The position numbers and the translations under genes were made by a program. Of a DNA stretch of 64,000 bases, positions 33,356 to 41,501 are shown piece by piece. Under the pieces are notes generated by a model, which saw nothing but the letters and a program-made list of their open reading frames with translations, did no database searches and was not told the DNA's origin. This stretch comes from Corynebacterium casei LMG S-19264 (GTDB lineage: Bacteria > Actinomycetota > Actinomycetes > Mycobacteriales > Mycobacteriaceae): assembly GCF_000550785.1 (NCBI RefSeq), contig NZ_CP004350.1, forward strand, positions 1,282,009 through 1,346,008, read 5' to 3'. The first letter of the stretch is position 1. The number at the start of each line of letters is the position of its first letter.

Positions 33356-35164
33356 ATGAAACGGTCGGTATCGCTGCTGTGTGCAGTATCAATAGCTGCA
33401 GGAACAGTGGTTGCGTGTACCCCGAAGCCGGTCTCGGCTGATCCCACCGTTGACTCCATCGTGCAAGCGATGGAGTCCGGTGAAGCCTTCGGCGAATTCT
33501 TTGATAGGTCTGCTGAAGTAGATGATGTTTTCACCTCTACTTATGAGGGACTGCAGGCCGAAGGCATCGATGTTGAAGTGCATGATATTGAGCAAAATGA
33601 CTCTCGTGCAACAGCAAATTACACCATCACGTGGGACTTGCCGCGTGATAGGGAATTAACCTATGACACCTCGATGGTGCTGACCAAAGCCAATGATGAA
33701 TGGACTGGCCGTTGGCAGCCCATCATGGTGCACCCATCGTTGGGAGCTAATCAGCACTTGGAGCTGCGGTCAATCCCAGCAGAGCGCGCGAGCGTAGTTA
33801 GCTCCGACGGTGTGGAGTTGATGCGCCCAGGCCTGCAATACCGCGTCATAGTCGATATGCGCGACGTAGAGGGCGTCCCAGCATTCGCAGGACGGATTGC
33901 TGCTGCCATCAATGATGCTGGGGGAAATGCGCCTGAGGCTTCTGACCTAGCAAGCGAGATGTCCGAAGTTGATGGCAACTACTCGGTGGGTTTATTCAAC
34001 GAGGAAATCGGTAAGCGCCTGCAAGCGCGTTTTGCTGATGATCCGCAGGTACGCATTAATGAGGAGCCAGCGCTCGTGGTTCGGGATCAAGGTTTTGCGC
34101 GGGATTTGATGTCGCGTGTCTCCAACCTGGTCTCCGATGATGTTGATGGCGTCAACGGCTGGTCCGTTGCAGTGGTCAATGATGAAGGCGCTGCCTTCTC
34201 CAACGTGGTGGAGCATGCGCCCGATCCATCGCCAGCAGTGCGCGTCAGCATTGACTATGACGTGCAGCGTGCGGCGGAAGAAGCCGTGAATCTGCGCGCG
34301 GACTCGCAGACCATGATGGTGGCTATCCGTCCTTCTTCGGGCGAGATTTTGGCTGTTGCGCAGACCGAAGCCGCCGACCGCGACGGTGATGTTGCGTTGA
34401 GCGGTCAATACCCACCGGGCTCGGTGTTTAAGATTATTACCGCCGCCGCTGGGGTGGATAAGCAAGGCGTGGACCGCGGCTCCATCGTGCCGTGTCCCGG
34501 CACCATGGACATCTATGGCCGTGTGGTGACCAACTACAACGGCTTCTCCTTGGGCAACGTGCCGCTGCAAGATGCATTCGCGAGCTCATGCAACACCACG
34601 TTTGCTGATATGTCGACGCGTCTTGCGCCAGGAGAGCTTGCCGATGAAGGAAAGCAGTTCGGGCTCGGAATCGACTTTGAGATTCCCGGTCTAACCACCA
34701 TGACAGGCAGCATTCCGGAGGGGGAGACGCCTCTGGAGCGTACTGAGGCCGGCTACGGCCAGGGCTATGACCTGGCTTCACCTTTTGGCATGGCAATGGT
34801 ATCAGCCACGGTAGCCAATGGATCCACCCCAGTTCCTACGCTGGTTTCAACTGAAGAGACAAAGGTGTCAGAGACAGTTGAACCGCCGAGTGAGCATGTG
34901 ATTAATGAGCTACGCTCGATGATGCGACAGACCGTCACCTCCGGTACCGCTGCGGGTATGCAAGCGCAGGGTGAAATCTTTGGCAAGACTGGTGAGGCTG
35001 AAATCAATCAGGGATCACATGCATGGTTCACCGGATACCGGGCGGATGACGATATTGCTTTTGCAACGCTCGTGGTCTTGGGCGGCGGCTCTGAAACCTC
35101 CGTGTCCATTACTGATTCCTTCTTCCAGAATCTGGATAAGCACCGAGCCGAACCCCAAAGCTAA
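33356..35164 (+). CDS. Penicillin-binding protein lipoprotein, class B transpeptidase (PbpL-like)
   Basis: A 602-aa secreted lipoprotein. The signal peptide has lipobox TVVAC, with Cys21 to be lipidated. An NTF2-like MecA_N domain (about 30-140) and a dimerisation domain are followed by the transpeptidase with Ser356-x-x-Lys359 (GSVFK), Ser411-Cys-Asn413 and Lys544-Thr-Gly546. All active-site motifs are intact, so it should cross-link peptidoglycan and bind beta-lactams. Location after ispG and before map matches the actinobacterial Rv2864c-type PBP. A lipoprotein anchor instead of a TM helix is characteristic of that group. Confidence 0.92.
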   Translation: MKRSVSLLCAVSIAAGTVVACTPKPVSADPTVDSIVQAMESGEAFGEFFDRSAEVDDVFTSTYEGLQAEGIDVEVHDIEQNDSRATANYTITWDLPRDRELTYDTSMVLTKANDEWTGRWQPIMVHPSLGANQHLELRSIPAERASVVSSDGVELMRPGLQYRVIVDMRDVEGVPAFAGRIAAAINDAGGNAPEASDLASEMSEVDGNYSVGLFNEEIGKRLQARFADDPQVRINEEPALVVRDQGFARDLMSRVSNLVSDDVDGVNGWSVAVVNDEGAAFSNVVEHAPDPSPAVRVSIDYDVQRAAEEAVNLRADSQTMMVAIRPSSGEILAVAQTEAADRDGDVALSGQYPPGSVFKIITAAAGVDKQGVDRGSIVPCPGTMDIYGRVVTNYNGFSLGNVPLQDAFASSCNTTFADMSTRLAPGELADEGKQFGLGIDFEIPGLTTMTGSIPEGETPLERTEAGYGQGYDLASPFGMAMVSATVANGSTPVPTLVSTEETKVSETVEPPSEHVINELRSMMRQTVTSGTAAGMQAQGEIFGKTGEAEINQGSHAWFTGYRADDDIAFATLVVLGGGSETSVSITDSFFQNLDKHRAEPQS

Positions 35165-35187
35165 AAGCTGGATTCGGCAGGACTACC

Positions 35188-36060
35188 ATGGTCAGCATGA
35201 GTACTCGTGAAAAATTGAAGCCTGGTAAGCCAACCCCCGTCCGCAAAGTACCAGACCATATTGAACGCCCAGAATACGTCTGGAAAGACACCGTTCAAGA
35301 GGCAATGGGTGAACCATTTGTTCAAACCCCAGAAACCATTGAAGCAATGCGCGAGGCATCAAAGATCGCCGCGAATGCGCTGAAGGAAGCTGGCGCTGCA
35401 GTTGCTCCTGGCGTGACCACAGATGAGGTGGACCGCGTGGCTCATGAGTACATGTGTGACCATGGCGCTTACCCATCCACCCTGGGATACTTAGGCTTCA
35501 CAAAGTCCAGCTGTGTGTCCTTGAATGAGATTATTTGCCACGGCATTCCAGATAGCACCGTTATTCAAGACGGCGATATCGTCAACATTGACGTCACCGC
35601 CTACAAGAATGGCGTGCACGGCGATACCAACGCGACGTTCCTCGCAGGTGATGTTTCTGAAGAGCACCGTTTGTTGGTTGAGCGGACCAAGGAATCAATG
35701 ATGCGCGGTATCAAGGCTGCCAAGCCAGGACGTGAAGTCAACGTCATCGGCCGCGTTATTGAGTCTTATGCCAACCGCTTTGGATACAACGTGGTGCGTG
35801 ACTTTACCGGCCACGGTGTGGGCCCAACTTTCCACAATGGACTGATTGTGCTGCACTATGATTCCACGGCCTACCGTAACGTACTAGAGCCAGGCATGAC
35901 CCTGACCATTGAACCAATGTTGAACCTCGGTTCTTTGGAATATGACATCTGGTCTGATGACTGGACCGTGCAAAACCGTGATGGTAAGTTCACCGCGCAG
36001 TTTGAGCACACCATCGTGATTACCGAGGATGGTAATGAGATTCTGACGCTGCCAGATTAA
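35188..36060 (+). CDS. map: Methionine aminopeptidase type I
   Basis: Removes initiator Met (290 aa). The N-terminal extension ([20 protein letters not shown]) contains the PxxP-type segment of the actinobacterial type Ic enzyme. The pita-bread core has the metal ligands in [20 protein letters not shown] (two Asp), [13 protein letters not shown] (His), IEPMLN (Glu) and FEHTIVI (Glu). The start could be 35188 or the in-frame ATG at 35197. A strong UUCG-loop terminator follows. Confidence 0.96.
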   Translation: MVSMSTREKLKPGKPTPVRKVPDHIERPEYVWKDTVQEAMGEPFVQTPETIEAMREASKIAANALKEAGAAVAPGVTTDEVDRVAHEYMCDHGAYPSTLGYLGFTKSSCVSLNEIICHGIPDSTVIQDGDIVNIDVTAYKNGVHGDTNATFLAGDVSEEHRLLVERTKESMMRGIKAAKPGREVNVIGRVIESYANRFGYNVVRDFTGHGVGPTFHNGLIVLHYDSTAYRNVLEPGMTLTIEPMLNLGSLEYDIWSDDWTVQNRDGKFTAQFEHTIVITEDGNEILTLPD

Positions 36061-36077
36061 TCTCAAGCGTCTTAGTG

Positions 36078-36110
36078 GTGGGAGAGGGCTTCGGCCTTCT
36101 CCCACTTTTT
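36078..36110 (+). terminator. map terminator
   Basis: A 12-bp stem GTGGGAGAGGGC/GCCTTCTCCCAC (one G-U) capped by a TTCG tetraloop is followed by TTTTT. Confidence 0.92.
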
Positions 36111-36121
36111 GATGCCACAGC

Positions 36122-36169
36122 AAAACGAAAAATAGTCGCAACCACCTTCAATGGTGGCTGCGACTATTT
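36122..36169 (-). terminator. Terminator of the secreted-protein gene pair
   Basis: AAATAGTCGCA-CCACC and GGTGG-TGCGACTATTT form a 16-bp stem with one mismatch. On the minus strand it is followed by TTCGTTTTG. Confidence 0.85.
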
Positions 36170-36188
36170 AAGAAGTACGAGCTTCTAT

Positions 36189-36623
36189 TTACTTCTGGAT
36201 GAAGTGTGGGAAGAAGCCGTTGTAGACGCCGTAGTTGTAAGCAGCGATGATGCCGCCAACAACGGTGCCGATAGCAGCAACGATGTTGCCATCGCGCCAC
36301 AGACGAGCCCAACCTGGGTTGGTGATGTCGCCGTTGTCGCCCTCGTTACCCTGCTCTTCGCCGAGCAGGTCGGAGCCAGAGGTGTTCTTGTCAGCGTTCA
36401 TCAGATCGCCGATCTTGGAGGACAGGTTAGGGGACTCTTCGGTGTTCTCGGAAGAGAGGTGGCTCTGAGCATCCTCAGAAGAGAGAACGGAGGAACCCTC
36501 AACGAAGGAAGACTCGTTGTCCTCGTGCTGCTGCTCGTCCTGAGCGGTAGCAGCGGAGATGCCGGTGAAAGAAACAGCAACTGCGGTAGCGGCAGCAACT
36601 GCAGCGGTGCGGAAGTTACGCAT
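36189..36623 (-). CDS. Secreted acidic Ser-rich protein, paralogue A
   Basis: A 144-aa protein. A cleavable signal peptide (MRNFRTAAVAAATAVAVSFT, probable cut after SAATA) is followed by an acidic Ser/Glu/Asn linker (about 28-95, with ESSFVEGSSVLSSED). The C-terminal end has PGWARLWRDGNIV and a small-residue helix AIGTVVGGIIAAYNYG with GxxxG-type spacing. The motif LSSKIGD and the Trp-Ala/hydrophobic C-terminus are shared with the gene just upstream, so they are tandem paralogues. No enzymatic motif is present. A surface-exposed or cell-wall-associated peptide with a short membrane-inserting tail is my inference. Confidence 0.85.
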   Translation of the reverse strand: MRNFRTAAVAAATAVAVSFTGISAATAQDEQQHEDNESSFVEGSSVLSSEDAQSHLSSENTEESPNLSSKIGDLMNADKNTSGSDLLGEEQGNEGDNGDITNPGWARLWRDGNIVAAIGTVVGGIIAAYNYGVYNGFFPHFIQK

Positions 36624-36665
36624 TGTATTAAAGCCTTTCGGGGTTTTAGTAGCTAGGGCTGCGGA

Positions 36666-37070
36666 TTACTGACCGAACTGGAAGTAGTTGGCAACTGGGC
36701 CAACAACCAGACCGATGAGGGAGCCGATGGATGCAACGATGGTCAGTGCGTAGAAGCTCTGAGCCCAAGATGGGATGTTGTCCTGGTCCTTGGAAGAACC
36801 AAATACGTCGCGACCGTTGAACTCGGTGTTCTTGTCGTCGCCCTCGCCCTTGTCAACCAGGTCGGAGTCGCCGATCTTGGAAGACAGGGAACCGCCGTTG
36901 CCCTCTTCCTCGGACGCAGCGTCCTCGTCGGAAGAAAGGTCGGAGGAGGTGTTCTCAACGTTGGAAGATACGTTCTCTTCCTCGTTCTCCTGTGCAGATG
37001 CGATGGTGGTGCCGCCGAAAGCGACTGCGATTGCGGTTGCGCCGGCGATGGCTGCATTGCGGATACGCAT
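36666..37070 (-). CDS. Secreted acidic Ser-rich protein, paralogue B
   Basis: About 134 aa from the ATG at 37070, which has AAGGAC upstream; a longer frame from 37100 lacks one. The signal peptide is MRIRNAAIAGATAIAVAFGG with a cut after IASA. An acidic linker (NEEENVSSNVENTSSDLSSD) leads to LSSKIGD, a Lys/Asp stretch, then PSWAQSFYALTIVASIGSLI and GLVVGPVANYFQFGQ. The order of elements matches paralogue A, 42 nt downstream. Both genes are transcribed away from mtr, ending at one strong terminator. The function is unknown. Confidence 0.85.
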   Translation of the reverse strand: MRIRNAAIAGATAIAVAFGGTTIASAQENEEENVSSNVENTSSDLSSDEDAASEEEGNGGSLSSKIGDSDLVDKGEGDDKNTEFNGRDVFGSSKDQDNIPSWAQSFYALTIVASIGSLIGLVVGPVANYFQFGQ

Positions 37071-37407
37071 GTGAAATGTCCTTAAATGTCGTACTGGCAA
37101 GGCTCCCAGGTGGAAACCTATGTGTTATTGGAAATTCAGGGTATTTCCAGAAACACGCGGTTGCCGGTTTACGGCTTAAGCCGGTGTCACAAAGGAACTC
37201 TAACCAAAAAATGGACTTTTCGCACGCTGACAGTCCTATTTCGATTCAACTGCCTATAAATCTAGCCCCGTTCTGGTTATTAAATCCTGAACGGATATCA
37301 GTAAAAGTTAAGGTTGTTGCAATTTTGTATCAATCCTATTACGCCCCCGTGGGGGTGATGTGATTGTTATCACGTAATGCTAGAATTGAGTCCCGCTGGG
37401 GAAATGG
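37071..37407. promoter_or_regulatory. Non-coding region between secreted-protein genes and mtr
   Basis: There is no gene in this 337-nt, comparatively AT-rich stretch. It must carry the promoter of the secreted pair. A possible minus-strand -10 is TAGGTT at 37120-37115. A 12-bp palindrome CGGCTTAAGCCG sits at 37172-37183, and CCCCCGTGGGGG (37344-37355) lies just past the mtr stop, without a T-tract. A CRP/GlxR-like site is listed separately. Confidence 0.45.
37359..37374. promoter_or_regulatory. GlxR/CRP-type binding site
   Basis: TGTGA-TTGTTA-TCACG matches 9 of 10 specified bases of TGTGA-N6-TCACA, the consensus of the corynebacterial cAMP-dependent regulator GlxR. It lies 34 nt beyond the mtr stop and about 290 nt upstream of the secreted-protein start, so its target is unclear. 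Confidence 0.5.
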
Positions 37408-38784
37408 TTACTCGGAATCGAATTCCAAACCCAATAGAGCATTCTCTGTAACCTCAGGCAATGCAGGGTGAATCCAGTATTGCTTCTGGGCGAAGTCTCG
37501 AACATCCAAATCAAATGCCATCACGGTAATCATCTGCTGGATAAGCGTGGATGCCTGTGGGCCATAGAAGTGTGCGCCAAGGAGCTTTCCGGACTTCTTG
37601 TCTGCAATCAGCTTGCAGATGCCGTCGTGGTCTTCCATCGCCCAGCCATAGGCAACATCGCTGTAGTTTTGAACCTTGACGGTGATGTCGAGGTTTTGTG
37701 CACGTGCTTCTTCTTCTGTGAGCCCGACTGTCGCAATCTGTGGGTGGGTAAAGATTGCGGAAGGGACGTGGTCGTGTGGCATTGGCACCATGTCATCTGG
37801 ATGGAGCATGTTTTGGCGCACAGCCTTGGTCTCTGCATTCGCTACGTGCTTGAGCATGTACGGCGAGGAGACATCGCCAAGTGCCCAAACGCCCTCAGCG
37901 GTGGTGCGGCCAAAGTCATCAACCTTGATGCGGCCGTCCTCGTGCATTTCAATGCCGGCAGACTCTAGGTTCATCTGGTCGCCGTTAGGGATGCGTCCGG
38001 TAGCAACCAGCAATGCATCGGCTTCGAGAACACTGTCGTTGTCCAAAGAGATCTTGACGCCACCATTGGCGGTGTTCTCTACATCTTGAACGTTGACGTT
38101 GGTGATCACGTTGTAGCGATCACGGGCTTGGGTGTTGAAGCGGGAAGAGAGATCCTTGTCCAGCCAACGCAGTAGCGTCTCAGAGCGGTTGATGATGGTG
38201 ACATCGGTCCCAAGGCCCTCAAAGACGTGTGCAAACTCCATAGCGATGAAGCCGCCCCCGATGATGGCCAAGCTCTTTGGCTGCTGTGGCAGGCGCATAA
38301 TGGTCTCATTGGTGTGGTAAGTCGCGCCGGAGTTTGCAATAGCGGAAGGGATCTGTGGGCGGGAGCCAGTAGCGATGACGATTTCGTCGCCGGTGATGAC
38401 ATCGTCGCCAGTCTTAATGGTCTTTGGGCCAATGAACTCAGCATGCTGGTCATAGACCGTAATGTTTGGGGTCTCGTCGCCGCGGCGGTAAGCCTCGCCA
38501 CCTTCGGCGATTTTGTCAATGCGGTTGGTAAACACGCGGTCAACAATGGAATCCCAGTCCACATTGGTGACCTCACCGGTGATACCCAACTTCTGTGAGT
38601 GGCTGGTCTGGTGAGCTACATCGGCCGCGTAGACGTACATCTTGGTGGGGATGCAGCCAACGTTCATGCAGGTGCCGCCGAATTTGTCCTTCTCAATAAT
38701 CGCGATCGAGATATCGTCGTGCTCCGGGGTGGGGATGGAGTTGCCGGAACCGGCGCCGATGATGATCAAGTCATAGTGTGTCAT
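37408..38784 (-). CDS. mtr: Mycothione reductase
   Basis: Flavoprotein disulfide reductase (458 aa) that reduces mycothiol disulfide with NADPH, keeping the actinobacterial thiol MSH reduced. The FAD motif is LIIIGAGSGNS. The redox pair is Cys39/Cys44 in GGTCMNVGCIPTK. The NAD(P) motif is AIIGGGFIAMEFAHVFEGLG, and the C-terminal catalytic His-Glu is in YWIHPALPEVTENAL. The redox segment and the ETPNITVYDQHAEFIGPKT region distinguish it from lipoamide dehydrogenase. AAAGGAA precedes the ATG. A hydrolase gene lies 36 nt upstream in the same direction. Confidence 0.94.
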   Translation of the reverse strand: MTHYDLIIIGAGSGNSIPTPEHDDISIAIIEKDKFGGTCMNVGCIPTKMYVYAADVAHQTSHSQKLGITGEVTNVDWDSIVDRVFTNRIDKIAEGGEAYRRGDETPNITVYDQHAEFIGPKTIKTGDDVITGDEIVIATGSRPQIPSAIANSGATYHTNETIMRLPQQPKSLAIIGGGFIAMEFAHVFEGLGTDVTIINRSETLLRWLDKDLSSRFNTQARDRYNVITNVNVQDVENTANGGVKISLDNDSVLEADALLVATGRIPNGDQMNLESAGIEMHEDGRIKVDDFGRTTAEGVWALGDVSSPYMLKHVANAETKAVRQNMLHPDDMVPMPHDHVPSAIFTHPQIATVGLTEEEARAQNLDITVKVQNYSDVAYGWAMEDHDGICKLIADKKSGKLLGAHFYGPQASTLIQQMITVMAFDLDVRDFAQKQYWIHPALPEVTENALLGLEFDSE

Positions 38785-38820
38785 TATGTTCCTTTAAATA
38801 TGCTTTCGATTAACTAACGT

Positions 38821-39798
38821 TTATTTCTTTACGTGCTGCGCGAGATAGGCGCTGGTGACAGCAAACGCTTCGTCGCGTGCTGGTTTGAGGGAAAGAAATA
38901 CGTCGTGCCTAGCTCCCAGAATAGTGTGTATCTCAACATCTTTTCCAAGATGGGGAGCCCAGCGCTGAGTCTGCTGCACGTCAATCACGGCATCGGCCGT
39001 GTCGGTCGCAGGCGAATAGGGCCTTCCCAAGTGCGAGCGGCCAGACGTGAGCACTAGCGTTGGTACTCCCACATCAATTTGGTCGGTGTGGATGAGATGC
39101 TGGCTGTTGAGTACAGCGCGTAGCCAGCCCAAATATTTCCGGTGCCCCCCAAGCGGCTTGATGGCCAAGTCGTAATTCCACTCGCCATAGAAATCGGCGT
39201 GGATAGATTCGCCGAAGGCTGCGAGCCCGCCGCCTGGAAATTTGACGCGGGGGAGAAGCTTGCCAGCGACATTGATTATTGGGCGAATCACTCGCAGCTG
39301 GCGCTGGCTAAAACCCATCAAGTCGAGCCAGGGGCTGTCAAGGATTAGTGCAGGAACCTTGTCACTATTTAGCTGATTAAGCCACATCGGCACGATAATG
39401 CCGGCAGTGGAGTGTGCAATTGGAGTCATGCTTGGGTGATGTTCGGTGATCGTCTCTAATGCGGCATCAAGGTCCGTGAAGTAGTACTCCAAGTCGGTCA
39501 CGTAATGCCAAGGTTCACCGTCTTGCCGGGCACGGCCGCATTTGCGCAAGTCGATGGCATAAAAGGCATAGCCCTGGTTGTGGAAGTATTCCGCAACGTG
39601 AGATTGAAAGAAGTAGTCCGTCATGCCATGTACCCACAGGAGTGCCGGGCGGCCTTCGGTATTTGCGTCTTCTGGTTTGTAGCGAACTAAGGTGGCTTGA
39701 ATTTGGCCAGCGCCGTCCGGGTCTTTTCCTAAAGGCAAAGTAAGAGCTTGATAATCCTCACCCAAAAAATCGGGGTGCCACTCGCGCAGTTGATTCAT
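38821..39798 (-). CDS. Alpha/beta-hydrolase (serine aminopeptidase/lysophospholipase-like)
   Basis: A 325-aa cytoplasmic hydrolase. The oxyanion strand is LLWVHGMTDYFFQSHVAEYF. The nucleophile elbow is AHSTAG, a variant of GxSxG with Ala in place of the first Gly. The Asp is probably in the SGRSHLGRPYSPATDTADAV region, and the His in GARHDVFLS near the C-terminus. The family (Hydrolase_4/monoacylglycerol-lipase-like) acts on esters or amides; the substrate is unknown. A -10 TATATT lies 7 nt before the ATG, so the mRNA is probably leaderless. It may be co-transcribed with mtr. Confidence 0.87.
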   Translation of the reverse strand: MNQLREWHPDFLGEDYQALTLPLGKDPDGAGQIQATLVRYKPEDANTEGRPALLWVHGMTDYFFQSHVAEYFHNQGYAFYAIDLRKCGRARQDGEPWHYVTDLEYYFTDLDAALETITEHHPSMTPIAHSTAGIIVPMWLNQLNSDKVPALILDSPWLDLMGFSQRQLRVIRPIINVAGKLLPRVKFPGGGLAAFGESIHADFYGEWNYDLAIKPLGGHRKYLGWLRAVLNSQHLIHTDQIDVGVPTLVLTSGRSHLGRPYSPATDTADAVIDVQQTQRWAPHLGKDVEIHTILGARHDVFLSLKPARDEAFAVTSAYLAQHVKK

Positions 39799-39805
39799 GC
39801 ATTTA

Positions 39806-39811
39806 AATATA
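39806..39811 (-). promoter_or_regulatory. -10 box of the hydrolase gene (leaderless start)
   Basis: TATATT on the minus strand lies 7 nt before the ATG at 39798. It is the closest match to TATAAT among the leaderless promoters here. Confidence 0.55.
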
Positions 39812-39992
39812 GCGGAACAGTACGGAAGTTGCTGAAGTTAAGAATGTGAATAAAGGGGTGCGAATTTGCGGTAACTACCCGGGCTAAATCTACTAATCGG
39901 CAACCTAAGGCGTATGGTTGGAAGCGATGCGTGATGTGTGCGCGACTAAATAATTAATCACTTTTTATTCGATTACGAAGAGGTAATGTCTG

Positions 39993-41501
39993 GTGTCCCC
40001 CGCAAAGAATGCAGGCCAAGCAGTTGATACCGTAGACGTCGCACTTGTTGGTGCCGGTGTCATGAGCGCAACCCTGGGTGCAATGCTCAGGGAGCTCGAA
40101 CCAAGTTGGACGCAAATGATTTTTGAGCGTCTTGACGGACCTGCTCTGGAATCATCTTCCCCTTGGAACAACGCTGGTACTGGTCACTCCGCACTGTGCG
40201 AGCTGAACTACACGCCAGAAAAGGGCGGCAAGATTGACGTCTCCAAGGCAATGGGCGTCAATGAAAAGTTCCAGGTGGCACGCCAGTTCTGGACCCACCA
40301 GGTCAACAACGGCATTCTGGTTGAACCACGCGAGTTCATCAACCCAGTTCCGCATGTTTCCTTCGCACAGGGTGAAATCCAGGTTGATTACCTGAAGCGT
40401 CGCTATGACCTCCTGAAGGAAAACCACCTCTTCCCAGACATGGAATTTAGCGATGATCGTGATGAATTCGCTAAGCACCTGCCTTTGATGGCGAAGGACC
40501 GTCCAGAAGACAGCAAGGTCGCTATCTCCTGGACCAACGTTGGTACCGACGTTAACTTCGGTGCGTTGACCAAGCAGTTCCTCACTGCAGCTAAGGCTGC
40601 TGGTACTGAGATCCGCTACGGCAACGAAGTCACCAGCATTAAGCGTGATGGCGCTGGCTGGAAGGTGTACACGAAGAACCTGCACACTGGTGATACCCAG
40701 GTTGTCAAGGCTAACTTCGTATTCGTTGGTGCTGGCGGCAACGCTCTTGACTTGCTCCGCAAGGCAGGCGTACGCGAGGTTGCTGGTTACGCGGGCTTCC
40801 CAGTGTCCGGCATGTGGCTGCGCTCCACGAACCCTGAGCTGGTGGAAGCACACAATGCAAAGGTCTACGGCAAGGCTGCTGTTGGCGCGCCACCAATGTC
40901 TGTTCCTCACCTGGATACCCGCGTTATCGATGGTGAGAAGGGCCTTCTGTTTGGCCCATACGGTGGCTGGAGCCCTAAGTTCCTCAAATCCGGTTCTTAC
41001 CTGGACTTGTTTAAGTCCATCCGCCTGAACAACATTACTTCCTACCTGGGTGTTGCTGCGCAGGAGTTCGGTCTGACCAAGTACCTGGTTCAGGAAGTTC
41101 TCAAGGACTTCGATGACCGTGTTGAAACTCTACGTGAGTACGTTCCTTCCGCTGATGGTGATGACTGGGAGACCGTTGTTGCAGGCCAGCGCGTGCAGGT
41201 TATCAAGCCAGCGGGTGCGCCTCGTTTCGGTTCCCTGGAATTCGGTACCACCTTGATCAACAACCCAGAGGGCAACATCGCGGGTCTGCTTGGTGCATCC
41301 CCAGGTGCTTCCATCGCCCCAGCTGTCATGCTGGAGCTGCTGGAGCGTTGCTTCGGTGAGCACATGATCGGCTGGTCCGAGAAGCTGTATGAAATGATTC
41401 CTTCATACGGTGAGAAGCTGGGCAAGAACCCTAAGCTATTTGATGAGATCTGGGAGATCACCCAGAAGACTCTGCAGCTGGATAATGCTCCTGAGCTTTA
41501 A
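39993..41501 (+). CDS. mqo: Malate:quinone oxidoreductase
   Basis: Peripheral FAD enzyme (502 aa) oxidising malate to oxaloacetate and passing electrons to menaquinone. In corynebacteria it is the main malate oxidiser of the TCA cycle. The FAD motif is VALVGAGVMSATLGAMLREL. Family segments: ERLDGPALESSSPWNNAGTG, HSALCELNYTPEKGG, FVFVGAGGNALDLLRKAGV, LLFGPYGGWSPKFLKSGS and GLLGASPGASIAPAVMLELL. The start is GTG with AAGAGG 9 nt upstream. The promoter lies in the 194-nt gap; TATGGT at 39913-39918 is a possible -10. The 3' end overlaps convergent selO by 4 nt. Confidence 0.97.
   Translation: MSPAKNAGQAVDTVDVALVGAGVMSATLGAMLRELEPSWTQMIFERLDGPALESSSPWNNAGTGHSALCELNYTPEKGGKIDVSKAMGVNEKFQVARQFWTHQVNNGILVEPREFINPVPHVSFAQGEIQVDYLKRRYDLLKENHLFPDMEFSDDRDEFAKHLPLMAKDRPEDSKVAISWTNVGTDVNFGALTKQFLTAAKAAGTEIRYGNEVTSIKRDGAGWKVYTKNLHTGDTQVVKANFVFVGAGGNALDLLRKAGVREVAGYAGFPVSGMWLRSTNPELVEAHNAKVYGKAAVGAPPMSVPHLDTRVIDGEKGLLFGPYGGWSPKFLKSGSYLDLFKSIRLNNITSYLGVAAQEFGLTKYLVQEVLKDFDDRVETLREYVPSADGDDWETVVAGQRVQVIKPAGAPRFGSLEFGTTLINNPEGNIAGLLGASPGASIAPAVMLELLERCFGEHMIGWSEKLYEMIPSYGEKLGKNPKLFDEIWEITQKTLQLDNAPEL

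Noticed and set aside
37344-37355. CCCCCGTGGGGG palindrome after mtr
   Set aside because: It has no T-tract on either strand and a minimal loop. I could not justify calling it a terminator or an operator.
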